Assembly (NCBI GenBank): GCA_040954595.2
Contig: CM082582.2
Coordinates: 10,168,001 to 10,232,000 of the forward strand
DNA from: Balanoglossus misakiensis
Taxonomy: Eukaryota > Hemichordata
DNA length: 64,000 nucleotides
Direction: 5' to 3'
How positions within the stretch are numbered: the stretch's first letter is position 1; every line of letters starts with the position of its first letter. The position numbers and the translations under genes are program-made. Of the stretch, positions 11,713 through 24,235 are shown piece after piece. The notes beneath the pieces were generated by a model, which worked only from the letters and a program-made list of their open reading frames with translations, was not told the DNA's origin and searched no databases.

Positions 11713-14231
11713 TGAAACTGGTGCAGATGGTACTTGTATAACTTGGACAAACATTTTCCTTTCAGTGAATCAGAGAAGCAGGGAAAACCAACCCGGTTAC
11801 CTCCACTAATGACAGACTTGTGGCTGCTCGTGTTTTTTCGGCTCCTCTTCAGATTTTGTTTGTCAAATTTGGGGTTGTTCTTGGCTTGTTCAGAAACTGT
11901 TTAAAATCTTTTGAGCTGGGGGTTGTCGACCAAAACATGCAAGTGCTGGTGAGAAGGCGCGTTTCGAGTCACAGGAAACTGCTGGTGGTTACTCTAATGA
12001 AAACAAAATCTCTTCCTCTTACAGCAAAGATACTTGCTCATCAGCAGTAATGGGCATTCTTGAAATACAGAACCAGGTCGATGTGAATAAGTGGCTGTAT
12101 GTGACTTCTCGCCATCACTTTTTATTCCCCGAGTAGCCACTCGCTGTCAGATTTGGCTGTAGTCAGGTTCAAGGGGGTTGTCTGACCTCCGGAATGCAAG
12201 GCGCAGAAGTCTTATAAGAAAGTGTATTCATGCAGTACAACCTGGCCACAGTTGCTGGTGCTTTTAGGGTGGACAGGTTTTACTGTATGATAAAATATTG
12301 AACATTTTTTAGCAGTTTTTACAGCATGGTTAAATTTCCTCATTTGTGCATATAAAAATAATGGTTAAAAAATTAAGTCGTGCATATTTTCTTTAGATTT
12401 CGTTAAACTTTTGTTGTTACGAAATTGGGAAATAATCTTTCCCCTCTAAAGGCTAACCATATAGCTGTAAAAACTGCTTTGTTTTAACTGGAAGTCATGT
12501 TACAGTTTGGAGATGCACTTGGATTATAGATATTTTAAGGACAACACACACAGAAGATGCTTGTGAAATGCTAATTGTTTATCTCTCTCTCATTGTCTCC
12601 CCAGCCTCACTTGGACAACAGGAGAGGCCACTTCTGTGGCAGTGACCCAAAGTGCTGGAGGAGCCCATCCACCACAGACCCCAGCCAGCTGGAAGCCCTT
12701 GTATATATTGTACATAGTAGTATTTATTTTTGTATGTTCTGGTCAAATAGACGTTGTTTTTGGAAGCGCACAAGGTGTGCTGAAAAGACTTATGACATCC
12801 AAAGTTTGTTTTGCAACCTAGTTCAAGACTGAAAATGGAACGCGACCTTTCATTTTAACTTAACGTGAATATTGCGAAAGCCTTCAGAGATAAAGATGTG
12901 ATGTAAAATTCCCAAGCATTGCACGCAGGCAGACAAATCATAAAGTGATTTATTTTGTTGAGAGTGGATAACCAGTATCTGGTTAGTGCTGTTCTTGAAC
13001 CAATGTCGATAAAGTTTGGACCAACTCCAGATCATCAGTAATTTTCGAAAGAGACTTATTTACCAAGTTTGTACCACTTTTTCTACCCAGAAATGGAATG
13101 AAAAAACGGTTTAAAGAAAGATTTACAAGAAAACTATATATTTTAAACTTTTGTATATAACGGAGATGTTGTTTTGTCTTTGTACATTTTCCATCAAGTA
13201 ATTTTAATTCATTCTTGGAACTTGTGTGCCCCCCCGGTGTCAGTAATAGAGGTTCCATCACTTTGAAAATTTGACTCTTTGACCCCAAAATACTTAAGCA
13301 CTGCCTTCTGTTGACAAAATTTGGCCTTTGTTACCAACAAAAGTCAGTTTCTGGCATTCAGTACTATAATATACAAAACAATAAAAGTGATTAGGTTGCC
13401 CCCATATTTGTCACATGATGGAACCTAGGTTGTTTAAAATCTGAATGCATATGCTGTTACTTTCTATTGAGACGTGTTATACATGGCTATTTCACTGGAG
13501 AAGATTAAAATAAAACCTAGGGAAGCAGAAATTTCTGTTCTCTTGTACACCAATATTTTCTACATCACGAAAAATAAAGGGAAAGTACTACACTGGTTTT
13601 TGTAACATACAATTTTGACGTTCATATTGTACAAGTGTAATGTGCTGTGATAAAAAATCCTGCAACTGTCTTGTTTGCATGAAGCACTTTAATTGAGAGC
13701 ACATGGTTTTCTACGATATTTTTTTCCGGGGTATAAAGTACCATAGTATTATGTCTGCAAACTAGCAAGCATTTGGCATCTATCAGAAAGTCGTGTCAAG
13801 GGCAAATAATCATTTTTTGTCCTGATCACATGTTCACAGATTCTATCCCAAAGCCCTGCAATGATTTCTTCAATTGGACATGCAAAAATTGATATAACAA
13901 TCTGGATTAATATACGCATTTAAAAATACTTGTGTATTCTAGGAAAGTGAACCATCTCGCGTTCATGCATTGTGTTCTGAAAAAGGTTGGTCTGTTAGTC
14001 CATTCTGGCTGACTGATAAAATGGAAAACTTGCGTGAAGTTCTAAAGTTGTTTGGAAGTGAATTGTTGCAGGCTTGTACTTGTGATGGCTTTCGATTTCA
14101 ATTATTTCTTGTATCAAAATGGCAGGAACATTTCTTAGCTGCATAATTATTGTTCTGTTACACTTGTGATCTTATGACCACTTAATATTGGTTTGTCCAA
14201 GGTTTCTCTTGCTTGTTGCATATGAAATAAA
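11713..14231 (+). other. 3' UTR of the NFAT5-like gene with poly(A) signals
   Basis: AT-rich sequence after the stop at 11710-11712 with no coding neighbour. AATAAA hexamers occur near 13380, 13512 and 13573, and at 14226-14231, the last being followed by T-rich sequence. The distal one is my best guess for the main cleavage signal, giving a UTR of about 2.5 kb. An acceptor-like site (tgtctccccag) at about 12604 followed by an open, Thr/Ala/Pro-rich frame could mark an alternative last exon. Confidence 0.5.
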
Positions 14232-15491
14232 TGATTTAAAAACATTTTACTTTGTCTTGTTTCTAATTGTACGACTTGCTAAGTGAATCGTTAAGTTTTG
14301 CCCAACGTTTGTGGTATTAATTGTCCCTCGGAAAAATGTGGTCCTTCATGGATGTCATCCCTGAAGATGTGTAATTGTACTCTGCTGAACTGAGTGGATT
14401 GAGGAAGTGTGGGTTTTCAGCATATGTGATTTTGGAGATGCTAATTGCTCTCTGCCCAGAATTGTTTCAAAAATCATGCACACCCTTGTTTTTCAAATCC
14501 TACTCCCCTTCCAGTTTCATTTTCAAACTTGAATCACATAGACCAGATTAGTAAAAAAGAAAGTACATCCTGGAAATTGCTTCTAGAGGACGGTGTTACC
14601 AAAATCCTCAGCATTTCTTCTGTTGCTGGCTGCCAACCGACAGATTTTTATGTATCAGGCTCTAGGTGGCGCCATATTCATTCCAGTTGGTTGATGGTGA
14701 TGCGTATTGTGGTAGCAACTTTTTTTTTCGGGAATTGGCCTTACTGGCATTTATGATTAATATCTTCGGTAGTTCATGACAACAGCATACGACACGCCTT
14801 TTCACATTCTTTCTGTGGAACTTAACATAGACAACATTTCAGTGAGCTGAGAAACATCAAAGGAAAGTAAATAACCAAAATAATGTCAAAAGTGAACGAA
14901 ACTATTACATGTTGTATACACTTCGAATTTTGGTATGAAAACTTACTTTTCGCTTTGCGTTTGTAAATCAGACCTGAGACGAATACTGGTATTTAACTTA
15001 CCACAATTTATGTATTTACCTGACACATTGTTTCATGTAAAACAAACACCAAGACAAATGTTTTGCAAACTCACGTCAAGGCTGAACAGATTTTAGTTCC
15101 TTGTCGAGGACTTTTCAAAAAGCGTCGCCCGGGTCTGTCTTTACTTTATCGATAACCTCATGCTTATAATCCGATTTCTTTTGTTTCGATTGACCCGGGT
15201 TCACCTCTGCAGGTAAACGCTTGGATGGCTCATGCGCAAAAGACGCTTACCTGCGTATCGACCGTCTTGGGTCATAGATTTTGAATGTTCCACTGCGCAA
15301 ACAATAGCCCTTTCTGTCGATATTTACTTCAGACACTGCGATGGAAAGACGTTGCTTTAGATTACATTCTTCACCTTACTGGCACACACGTTTGGGTCAC
15401 ACACTCTAAGTTTCGTCGCTTGGGTTTTTGTTCGTTTTAGCATTTTTCTTATACCAGCGTCGCCCGACGTCGAAGTTTGCTGTCGATCGAC
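14232..15491. other. Intergenic region upstream of the YWTD-propeller receptor
   Basis: AT-rich at first, then more GC- and CpG-rich from about 15100 to 15480, which is where the promoter and 5' UTR of the downstream gene should lie. No coding potential recognised; the 14445-14756 open frame has no family resemblance. Confidence 0.4.
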
Positions 15492-18400
15492 ATGTTGGTC
15501 CTGTTTTCGGTCCTCTGGCTGCAGTTTCTCTCAGGTGAGTATACGTCACGGCTACTACCGTTCCACGTGCATACTTCCCCGTCGCCATTTCTTGCGAATA
15601 TCGCCCGAAACGGACACGCACGCACAGTCCCGACCCTCCAAAATTCACGCGCACAGTCCCGATCCCCCGAAAAAATTTAAAGGCACAAAAAGGGCATTTT
15701 TCTGGACCTGATCGTGATCATTTTGAATCGCACACGAATACGTTTGCTATTTTGAATTGATGCGCATGACCTAAATTTCGTGTGTTTTCAATCCACCACG
15801 TGAATAGGATTTGCATGAAAGAATGAAAGCGTACTTTCACTTGTATATAAAATTGATCAATTATGTATTATGAATGCCTTGTAACCAAGAACAACGACAA
15901 TGCAAATCAATATATGATGCCGTGCTATACCTTATCATTTTTTCCGTGTCCATTGGACACTCAATAATTTGTGGGCATTGGTAGTTTCGGTGCATATCGA
16001 AGTTGCAATGGGCAGGTTGTGTCACGCTCTAACACTCAACGGGTCAGCATATTATTCTATTCCAGTGGCTATTTTATTATTCTTAGGCAACAGAGTGAAA
16101 CATTTGTCCGAAGTTGGACGTGTTACTATGTTAGTATTGAGAACGATGTCCCGCGACTTGGAAGGTCTTTTATCTGTATAGATAGGCCTAAAACATGTTT
16201 GTATACTGAGTGAAGGGGGAATATGATCACGACTTCACAACGGCTTGGTTGCGGGATAGTGTTATCAAAGCAATATATCGATTCTGTTGCCCTTCGTTGG
16301 GGTTAAGTATGTTTGTATTGGGGAATGGGGAATATAAAACGGCAAGTCGCTTTACAAAATGGCTTTGTGGGCGAAACTGGTTTGGTTTCTGTTTTTCCTT
16401 CGTTTTTGTACACGTATATTTTGTTCCCTTCTTCAGTTTGTGCGGCAGCAGATGGCGGGTATCTTCTCTACACCGATGTCGTCTCCACAGCTTGGTACCT
16501 TCAGTCGGACCTGAACATGATAAACCACACCGGGGATGACCTGTACAACACGGCTCTAGCGGGAGACGAGATCGCGCACGACGTCATCCACGATGGCATC
16601 GGCGAATATAAGGTCACCTTCACGTACGACCTCGACGATCAACTGGTGTTTTGGAAGGATGCGTACCGGAGGGAGATCCGAAAGATGTCTCTGTCCACAG
16701 GGGAGACCACGACCATATTCGACGGGGTCTCGTTCTCCAGGGGCGGCATGGCCGTCGACTGGGTGGCGAACATCCTGTACTGGTCCGACCCGGACTACAA
16801 CTGGATCATGATGAGTGATTACAACGGAACGTACCACCACGCCGTCGTGAAAACGGGGTTGGACGAGCCCGCCGATGTCGCAGTCGATCCGATGCGCGGG
16901 CAAGTACACGACTCTCGCACGCATAACAACCAACGAGTAATTAAAATTCCCTGGTTTAAATAGGCTATAACAGTAAACACTGAAAATTTAAATTAATATA
17001 TAAATTAAACGTCAAATTACAATAAGTAATACAATACTATTTAGCATCTTAAAGAATGTCGCAATGGGACTTTTGAGTACTTAAATCTGAGCAAATTGTA
17101 TCATATAATCATTATATATATTTGCATTAATTGTGTAAACTGTGAAATGGTAAGCCTACTTCGAGAGAGAAAGAGAAGAAAAACGAGCAACTTCTGTATT
17201 TATGTCTCTGCCGCACAGGAAGCTGTACTGGGCTGACTGGCGAGGAAATGCCGGGATCTGGGTTTCAACGCTGACGGGCGAAAACGTGGAAATGGTTACC
17301 GCAGGAGACACGGACGAATTAAAAAGTCCGTACGGCGTCACCATAGACTTCGATATCAATAGGTGAGAAAGGGAATCAAGTGATGGAGTGAAGGGGAGAG
17401 AGAGAGAGAGTGAAGGGAGAGAGAGAGAGACAGAGACAGAGAGGAGGGAGAGAGATTGCTATATGCCCTTACATGTACTAGTACGGGAATATGTATTAAA
17501 ACAAATATTTGTTGTCTCGCGTCCTTGCTCTGACAATCAGGGTTCATTTCAGTTTACCTTAATAACAAAGTAATATATCAAAACACCCAATCAAATCAAA
17601 TCAAATTTCAGGCCAATATTTTCCTCCGGCAGCATTCACTTGTGATCAAATGGAGATTCTGGTATGTTCATTAGGTTATATTGGACCGATATATATCACG
17701 AAGCGATCTTTTCGATGAGCCTTGATAACGTTACCGACAAGATTGTGACTGAATATGAAAATGGTAGACTCTATTACCCATACTACATGGATTTGGACAA
17801 GGTATAGGCCGAAAGCTTTCTTTGGCAATCAAAGGCGTTGTTCCCATTCCGATTTTTATTCGAATGATTGTTATTATTTATTGTCTAATCTAGGCTACAG
17901 ACCCAGCGTGTGTTGTATGTATTCAGTACCCCTCCCTTAGGGTGGTGGGGAACCCGCCCCTCCAAACTACGACGTTGACTGATTTGATATCTTTTTTATC
18001 ATGTCCTAGGATTATTTCTTCATTAGTGAGAACTATTACAGGCGGATCATCCTCGTGCCGAGAAACCACTCTGTAGTGAGCAATGCTGTGATGCTCGACA
18101 CACACTGGACACCCCTCGGTATTGCTTTTGTCAATACAAGTCGGCAGCCAGTACATTTGAGTGAGTATCACATAGTCTAGTCATGTTCAGTCTAGTGGAT
18201 TATAAGTGAGTGAGTGAGTGAGTGGCCATTTAGAGGTACGAGCCCGTGTTTTTGATGATGAATGGTCTGTACACGTTTAAGCTTGGTTGCCGACAAAGTG
18301 CATTTGGTGAGCTTCTTTCCTTATAATTTGTATGTTGTCCTCAGATCCCTGTAGCCTTGACAACGGTGGTTGCGATCAGCTCTGTGTCAGCGCCGCCGAT

Positions 18401-21400
18401 AAGCGCCACCAGTGTCTGTGTACGGCTGGATACATCCTGCAAGATGGGCGCTGCGTTCCAGGTAAAGACGTTGGCTGACAGTTGGTATATAGTTAGCTTT
18501 GATAGACATTCAGGTTTCCGTTATCAGACTGTTGCTCAGACCCAGTCAGAACACGTATGTGGTTCTAATGTTATGCTTTAAAATGGATAGGTGGGTAGCT
18601 ATAAAACAATGGCGTTATTGTTTTATATCGGCCTACAGACCTCGTCAAGAATTCGAATGGGAATATTACACGTGCATTTCTTTTGTTACAGACGACCATC
18701 TGGTTCCGGGTCACAGCTACATTATCGCCGACGCCAATTACATCTGCTCTCTCCCAACTCACGTTTCGGACAAAAATGACCTGGACGGAGTGCTGAAGTG
18801 TTTTGTGTATAACATGTACGTCAACACGTTCGACTACGACTCGGACCAGGATATGCTGTACGTGTATCACCCGCAGGAGAGCGCCATCAAGCGTGTGGTA
18901 CTCCGAGAGAATTCCACTTTCGAGACCATCCACAGCGACACAAAACAAGTAACAGGTTTGGAACGGTCAAGTGCTAACTTTGAAATCACTTATTAACTTT
19001 TGACATTAATTAGGTTACTTTAGGGACTGTGATCCAACCTACTAAGCGAGTTCGACCTAGTCACTGTCAAACCTGCTATACTTTCGGCCGCCCAAGATTT
19101 TTTGCTTACACGAGACCACACGGATTTTTCCCCAACAGGTATTGCCTTGGACTGGGTGTATTCAAATCTCTACTGGACAAGTACTGACCCGGATCAGGGT
19201 GGTGTCTGGGTTTCCAAACTCGACGGGTCACTCAAAACCCTCCTATTGAATGACGTTAGCCAGCCACTAGCAATCGTAGTGGACCCGTTACAAGAGTAAG
19301 TATCTCCACACAACATACTAGTATATGATCATGCTACCGATGTTCACTTTCCGAAAATAAACGGATTCGAAAAATTATCAATTTTGCATATAAAACTTTA
19401 AAACATTTGTCCAACTCTTAACTACAGGTTCATATTTTGGAGTTCTGGTGGCGCAAACGCGGCAATCGAAAGGGCCAGCCTATCAGGTAGAGATCGGGTG
19501 GTGTTAGTCTCCAGTGATGTGTTCAATCCGGTTGCCATGGCGCTCCACAACACCACAAACAGGTCAGAAATTAGGGTGAATCTGGGATGGGGGGGGGAGG
19601 GCCATGACATACCTTTGAGTCTGTGTGCATATTTCATTCCCCTTCGATAAAGCTGAGAGTTTCAACAACGTCTTTGTATGATGACACTTGGCAGGCTGTA
19701 TTGGGCGGATACAGGGCCGACATCTGGCGCAACTGAGAGCAGTGTACATTCCATAGGAATCCATGGCAACGTGAGAGAGTCGATCAGTGTTGTCAGGGAA
19801 ACGAGGACTTTCAGAGGACTCGGCATCAACCAGGTAAACTGCGAAAGAATCAAGTTTGTGTTTTTTTCACATTGAAAAGAATTTGTGTAAATTGTCGTTT
19901 GAACGACAAAAAATGATGCAAACTAAAACAACATCTCACGCAGGATACACTGGTGTGGACCCAAGTTGAAGATCGCCTGCTAACATTCTATGACACGGCA
20001 CGGGACGACCACAGGCGGACGCTGGAATATCCCGACGTTCCCGGCTTTATTAAACTGTTCGATCATGATTTACAACCAAAGTTTCAGGGTGAGCAGAACG
20101 TGTGTTTTTTCTAAGACTTGCAGACGAACTACCATTCTGTATTGATCTTTTATTTTGTGCGTGGCCCACTTCATCATCTCCACGGTGTTTTCCTTTCGCA
20201 GGTTTGGACCCATGTTTGCTTGATCACAACTGCTCCTCACTCTGTCTCCCTTACCACGGTGTGGCCGACTGTGTGTGCAGTAGAAGTGACGGGAATTGCG
20301 ACGGTAATGAAGGTAACAACCGTTTCTTTCCGATCATATCTCGTCTCAGCACCTTTTTGCATGGGAAGGGGTGGTGTGACGCACATGCACTTGGAGAACC
20401 TGCGAGATCTCGCGTGGTTAGCAACATTCTCGTCTGACACAGCACAAACAACACAATTTTGTGAGTTTTATTTCACTTTATTTTCACGCAGTTCCACGCT
20501 GTTCCCTTACGATGGAACACGGCTCCATAATCGGCGCTGGGAACGAGACCTGTCAAGGCATGGTGGGGGAAAAATGCTACTTCACCTGTGACGGAAATTT
20601 TCTCCCGGTGGGAGATCAAGAGATTGAATGTCTGGAAGGCGGGAAGTGGGATAAGAATGTAGATGGACTGTGCATCTTTAGTGAGTTATCAAGTTTTTGA
20701 AAGTGGCTATATTTTTATATTTTATTTAAAAAAATAGTAAATAACGCGTATTTGAGCCATAGCTACCAAAATCATTATATTTGTCGATTTATTGTAATGA
20801 ACGATAGCTGAATTGGTGTTTGATTCACAGATATTTCGTTGGAGTATTTCCTCCTGGTTGCATCGGCTGACGGAATATTCTACGTGGATATGTCGAGTCC
20901 GGATTTTCCTCATGTCAAACTGCCGCTTGACTTCCTTGAAACTCCCTTCAGCTTTGACTTCGACTACGACGAGGAAATGCTTTATGTGACAGACATCCAG
21001 CTGGACGCCATTGTGAAGACTTCGTTGGATGGTAGTCGTGTTGAAACATTTCTTCAAAGTGATCTCGACTGTAAGTGTTTTTTTTTATTATTTCACCCGT
21101 GTCTCTCTGTCCCTGTCCAACTGTGAGTATATGACTCAATTTGACGGTGTGTTGTCTACATAACATTTGCACGTGGTTGTTTCTTACACTTGCAGTTCCA
21201 GATGGTATTGTGATCGACAAACGAAAACGCAGGCTATTTTGGGTGGATTCCAACACAGACAGAGTCGAGGCAATTGGCCTGGATGGCGCAAACAGACACC
21301 CCCTTGCTATATACGATTTGGACGAGCCGAGAGCCTTGGTGCTGGACGAACGAGAAGGGTGAGCATGTTCTCTGTAACACCTTTTTGCCTTAATTATGTC

Positions 21401-23520
21401 GGCCATTTAATATGTGACCACGTGGTACGTGTTGCCCAATCCGATTGGTATCTTGAGAATCGGAGGTCTGTGATTGGCTGGAAAATGTTAATCGTCCGGC
21501 TGGTTGAATTTCACCGTGGAATCTTACACTTTGGGATCGATAATGTAGTCTGTTGATGTCTTCTACTGCGAAATTGTCAACTGATTGTATTGATTTTGAA
21601 ATTAGCGCCAAGTGAAGGAGACAAAACACTCTGCAAAGTGAGATTCAAAAGTTTTTTCCCCGAAATCACCAAAAGATTAAACAAACTTAGTACTTGTGAA
21701 AATTAATAAATACATGGTTATTTTTTTCATGTTTGCGGAATCGCAGACTACTCTATTGGACTGACTGGGGATTTGAAGGCGAGAAGATCGAGCGAGTAGA
21801 CACGGATGTAAACCTCCTGTGCAGTGGTGGAGACTCAAGACAAACAGTGATTTACAGTAATCTTAGCCAACCGCTTGGATTGGTACTCGAGCGTACGGAA
21901 TCGGGTGAGAACTTGCGCAGCAAAGTCACCCCTGTGACATGCCAAACAACATTTGGATTAAACACAGATTTGTCTGTTACATAGTGTCATTTTATTCTCC
22001 GTCCAACACTCCTTAACACAAATTGATCCAAGTTTCTCTGTCTATTCCACGTATGCTTGCAGATAATCGACTGTACTGGTGCGACGCAGCCAGGGACCTG
22101 TTAGAATCTAGCGGCCTCGACGGTTCCCACCGGACGCAAATTCACGAGTTTCCCAACGATGCAACATGTTTCGGTTTAGCCCTCACCGACGACTACTACA
22201 TCTGGAGTGACTACAGCAGCGCCGGTGGATATCTGCACCGTCTGCACAGGTCCACTCTCGTCGACGAAGTCTTCCTCGAAGACATGTTGCTGATACAAGC
22301 CAAGGATGTGAAGATTTTCCGTAGACCAGGTAGGAATTCCGGCACGATCAGTCTAATATCACGCATTTGCATTTTTTACCGTTTTCAAGTAATCGCTCAG
22401 TGATTTCACAATCACATAGGCCTATCCTCAGTTACACACGAACAGTGATGCCCTATACTTCCACACGAAAAACTTGGCTGGATAATCGAAACTCAGGCCA
22501 AAAGTAGAAGTTGGCGGTCATTTCGGTTGTCTATCAAAAAATTGGCAGATGTGATGTATATATGAGTTGACGAGAAAGGCGACGTAATTTGCATTTGTGC
22601 AAATTATACCAATTATAGACAATAAAAACAATTACGCAATTTTCATTCACCGGCTTTTACAGAAAAGCATTCGACGCCGCCGCCATCGACCACCTCGACC
22701 AGGAGCCCTACATCTGAGACGAAGGCAACCGAAAGTGTCAAAGCTACAACCAAGACGCAAACACCGCCACCAGCAACTGGTAAGAACACCACGATATCGA
22801 TTTCATTAATTTGTGGGATATGTGATCCTTTGAGGTCAATCCCAGTGATCCGATTAAATATTCGTTCTGAAATGTCCAAGGATTATTTTTATTCGCATAA
22901 TTTATCCGGAGATGTAATGTAATTTCTTTCAGCCACCCCTAACGCCAAGAGTTCGGCAAAACCAATGACCTCTTCGTCAGTGACGAGGGCCACCTCGGCA
23001 CAAACGCCCAGTGGGGTTTCTCCGGACGCGCCCAAGCCCCAGAGAGCTCCGCCCGCAACCAGTCCTGGTGCAATAGGGGGCGCTGTCGCCGGGATTTTGG
23101 TCGTCTTGCTCATTATTGCGCTGATCGCTATAGCTATCAGGAGGTCAGTAAAAGGAGGACATGATCTATTCTGAACAATTTGATTGTTTTGTCGGTTCTT
23201 GATATCTGGCTTGAAACGAGTCAATTTCTGTGCATTTTTTTCATGACAGTTGAATGACTCCGTGGGCGACGCCTGTTCCAATGGCATATTAGCAGTATAG
23301 GATGGCCCGTCTTGCCTCCACTCTTGCGCAATATCTTGGTCACAATTACATAGGTGTATTTCTCTCTTTTTGTAGGAGACGTGGTTCTGCTTTTTACTCG
23401 ACAGACGACACCACTGGAGCCGTGGAACTTGATGGCTCGCAACCACCAGCAGTCAAGTATTCTGTGTCGATGAAGGATGAAGGGAGCATTCGCGGACTGG
23501 AAAATCCAATGTTCAACTGA
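15492..23520 (+). CDS. Type I membrane protein with YWTD beta-propellers, EGF and Sushi modules (LRP-like)
   Basis: Twenty exons: 15492-15534, 16437-16899, 17219-17362, 17675-17801, 18010-18160, 18345-18461, 18692-18955, 19139-19295, 19428-19562, 19695-19833, 19944-20088, 20202-20312, 20492-20680, 20831-21070, 21196-21358, 21747-21904, 22063-22329, 22663-22779, 22933-23143, 23376-23520. Phases close throughout, giving about 1161 aa. Order: signal peptide (MLVLFSVLWLQFLSG); LDLR class B (YWTD) propeller, residues about 15-309 (LYWSDPDYNW, LYWADWRGNAG, LYWTDIYH); EGF 310-348 with six Cys; second propeller 349-628 (LYWTSTDPDQ, LYWADTGPT); EGF 629-665; Sushi/CCP-like module 666-728 with six Cys; third propeller about 729-1004 (LFWVDSNTD, LYWTDWGFEG, LYWCDAARD); Thr/Pro-rich stalk; transmembrane helix about 1090-1112; tail of about 49 aa ending GLENPMFN, where NPMF resembles an NPxY-type sorting signal. 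No LDLa ligand repeats were seen. Likely an endocytic or signalling receptor; ligand unknown. Intron 2 uses a GC donor. Confidence 0.85.
16895..16906 (+). other. Non-canonical GC-AG intron donor, intron 2 of the YWTD receptor
   Basis: The exon ends at 16899 and the intron starts gcaagt, the usual context of a GC donor. It pairs with the acceptor ccgcacag at 17211-17218. Only this junction keeps the phase and restores the domain: ...DPMRG then KLYWADW, the expected repeat spacing of a YWTD propeller. No GT at a suitable position gives the same result. Confidence 0.8.
17391..17455 (+). repeat. GA-rich simple repeat in an intron of the YWTD receptor
   Basis: Purine-only tract of imperfect GA dinucleotides with AAGGG and CAGA interruptions, directly after exon 3. 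A second small simple repeat, (GTGA)n at about 18205-18223, lies between exons 5 and 6. Confidence 0.85.
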
Positions 23521-24235
23521 GCCCTCTCCAAGTAGTTGTAGCGCTGTAGCACGTTGGGTACAGCGTTGAAAAGGGGGGGGGGGGTCTGCGACTATACGCA
23601 TGGGTTCCAAAGAATAACGTCTAGAATTACATGTATATACAATTGAATACAGTCAAAATGAGTGTTGAATTATCAGTTTATATTTATATTCAGAAGAAAC
23701 TTACAGTGAAGAATATATTCAAGTTATTTCGTTTGATAAAACAAGCAATAATGCCACGGCAAAATTAACAATCGCGGGGCTTTATTAAACAGACATTATT
23801 TCATGCCTTGATTGGGACATTTTAAGAATCCGTTTACTGTGATATAGCTTTACCAACCTGATCTACGCATCTACGACAATGATAAATCTGGTAATTGCTC
23901 CCTGTTAATGGAATCAGTTTTTTTCATGGTTTGCCAGTTTTTCAGTTCATGTACATTAATAATAACTTTAATCTCGCCTTAATGACATAATTACCTATTT
24001 TAAGCATCAATAAAGTGCCTTTATTATACCCTGTGGCTTCACAAAATATCTTTGACAATCGAGTCTCCAAAGAGTACAAAGAGTTACCGTACGGGAATCG
24101 GTGGGGGCGCCCGCGCTCAGCTCCCATAATGCAACATTCAACATGGCAGCGCCCTGATAAAGTTGAGGTTTTGCTATTTTTCCGACTTGCCTGGTCTCAT
24201 CGTAGGAATACTAGTATTCAAGCAACGTTTGAGCT
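23521..24235 (+). other. 3' UTR of the YWTD receptor and promoter region of METTL3
   Basis: The first part is AT-rich 3' UTR with a G12-13 homopolymer at about 23573. AATAAA at 24009-24014 is a plausible poly(A) signal. From about 24090 the sequence turns GC-rich. ACATGGCAGC at 24141-24150 resembles a YY1-type site, common near starts of housekeeping genes; this fits a METTL3 transcription start within about 100 bp upstream of its ATG. The two transcription units are therefore closely packed. Confidence 0.5.
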
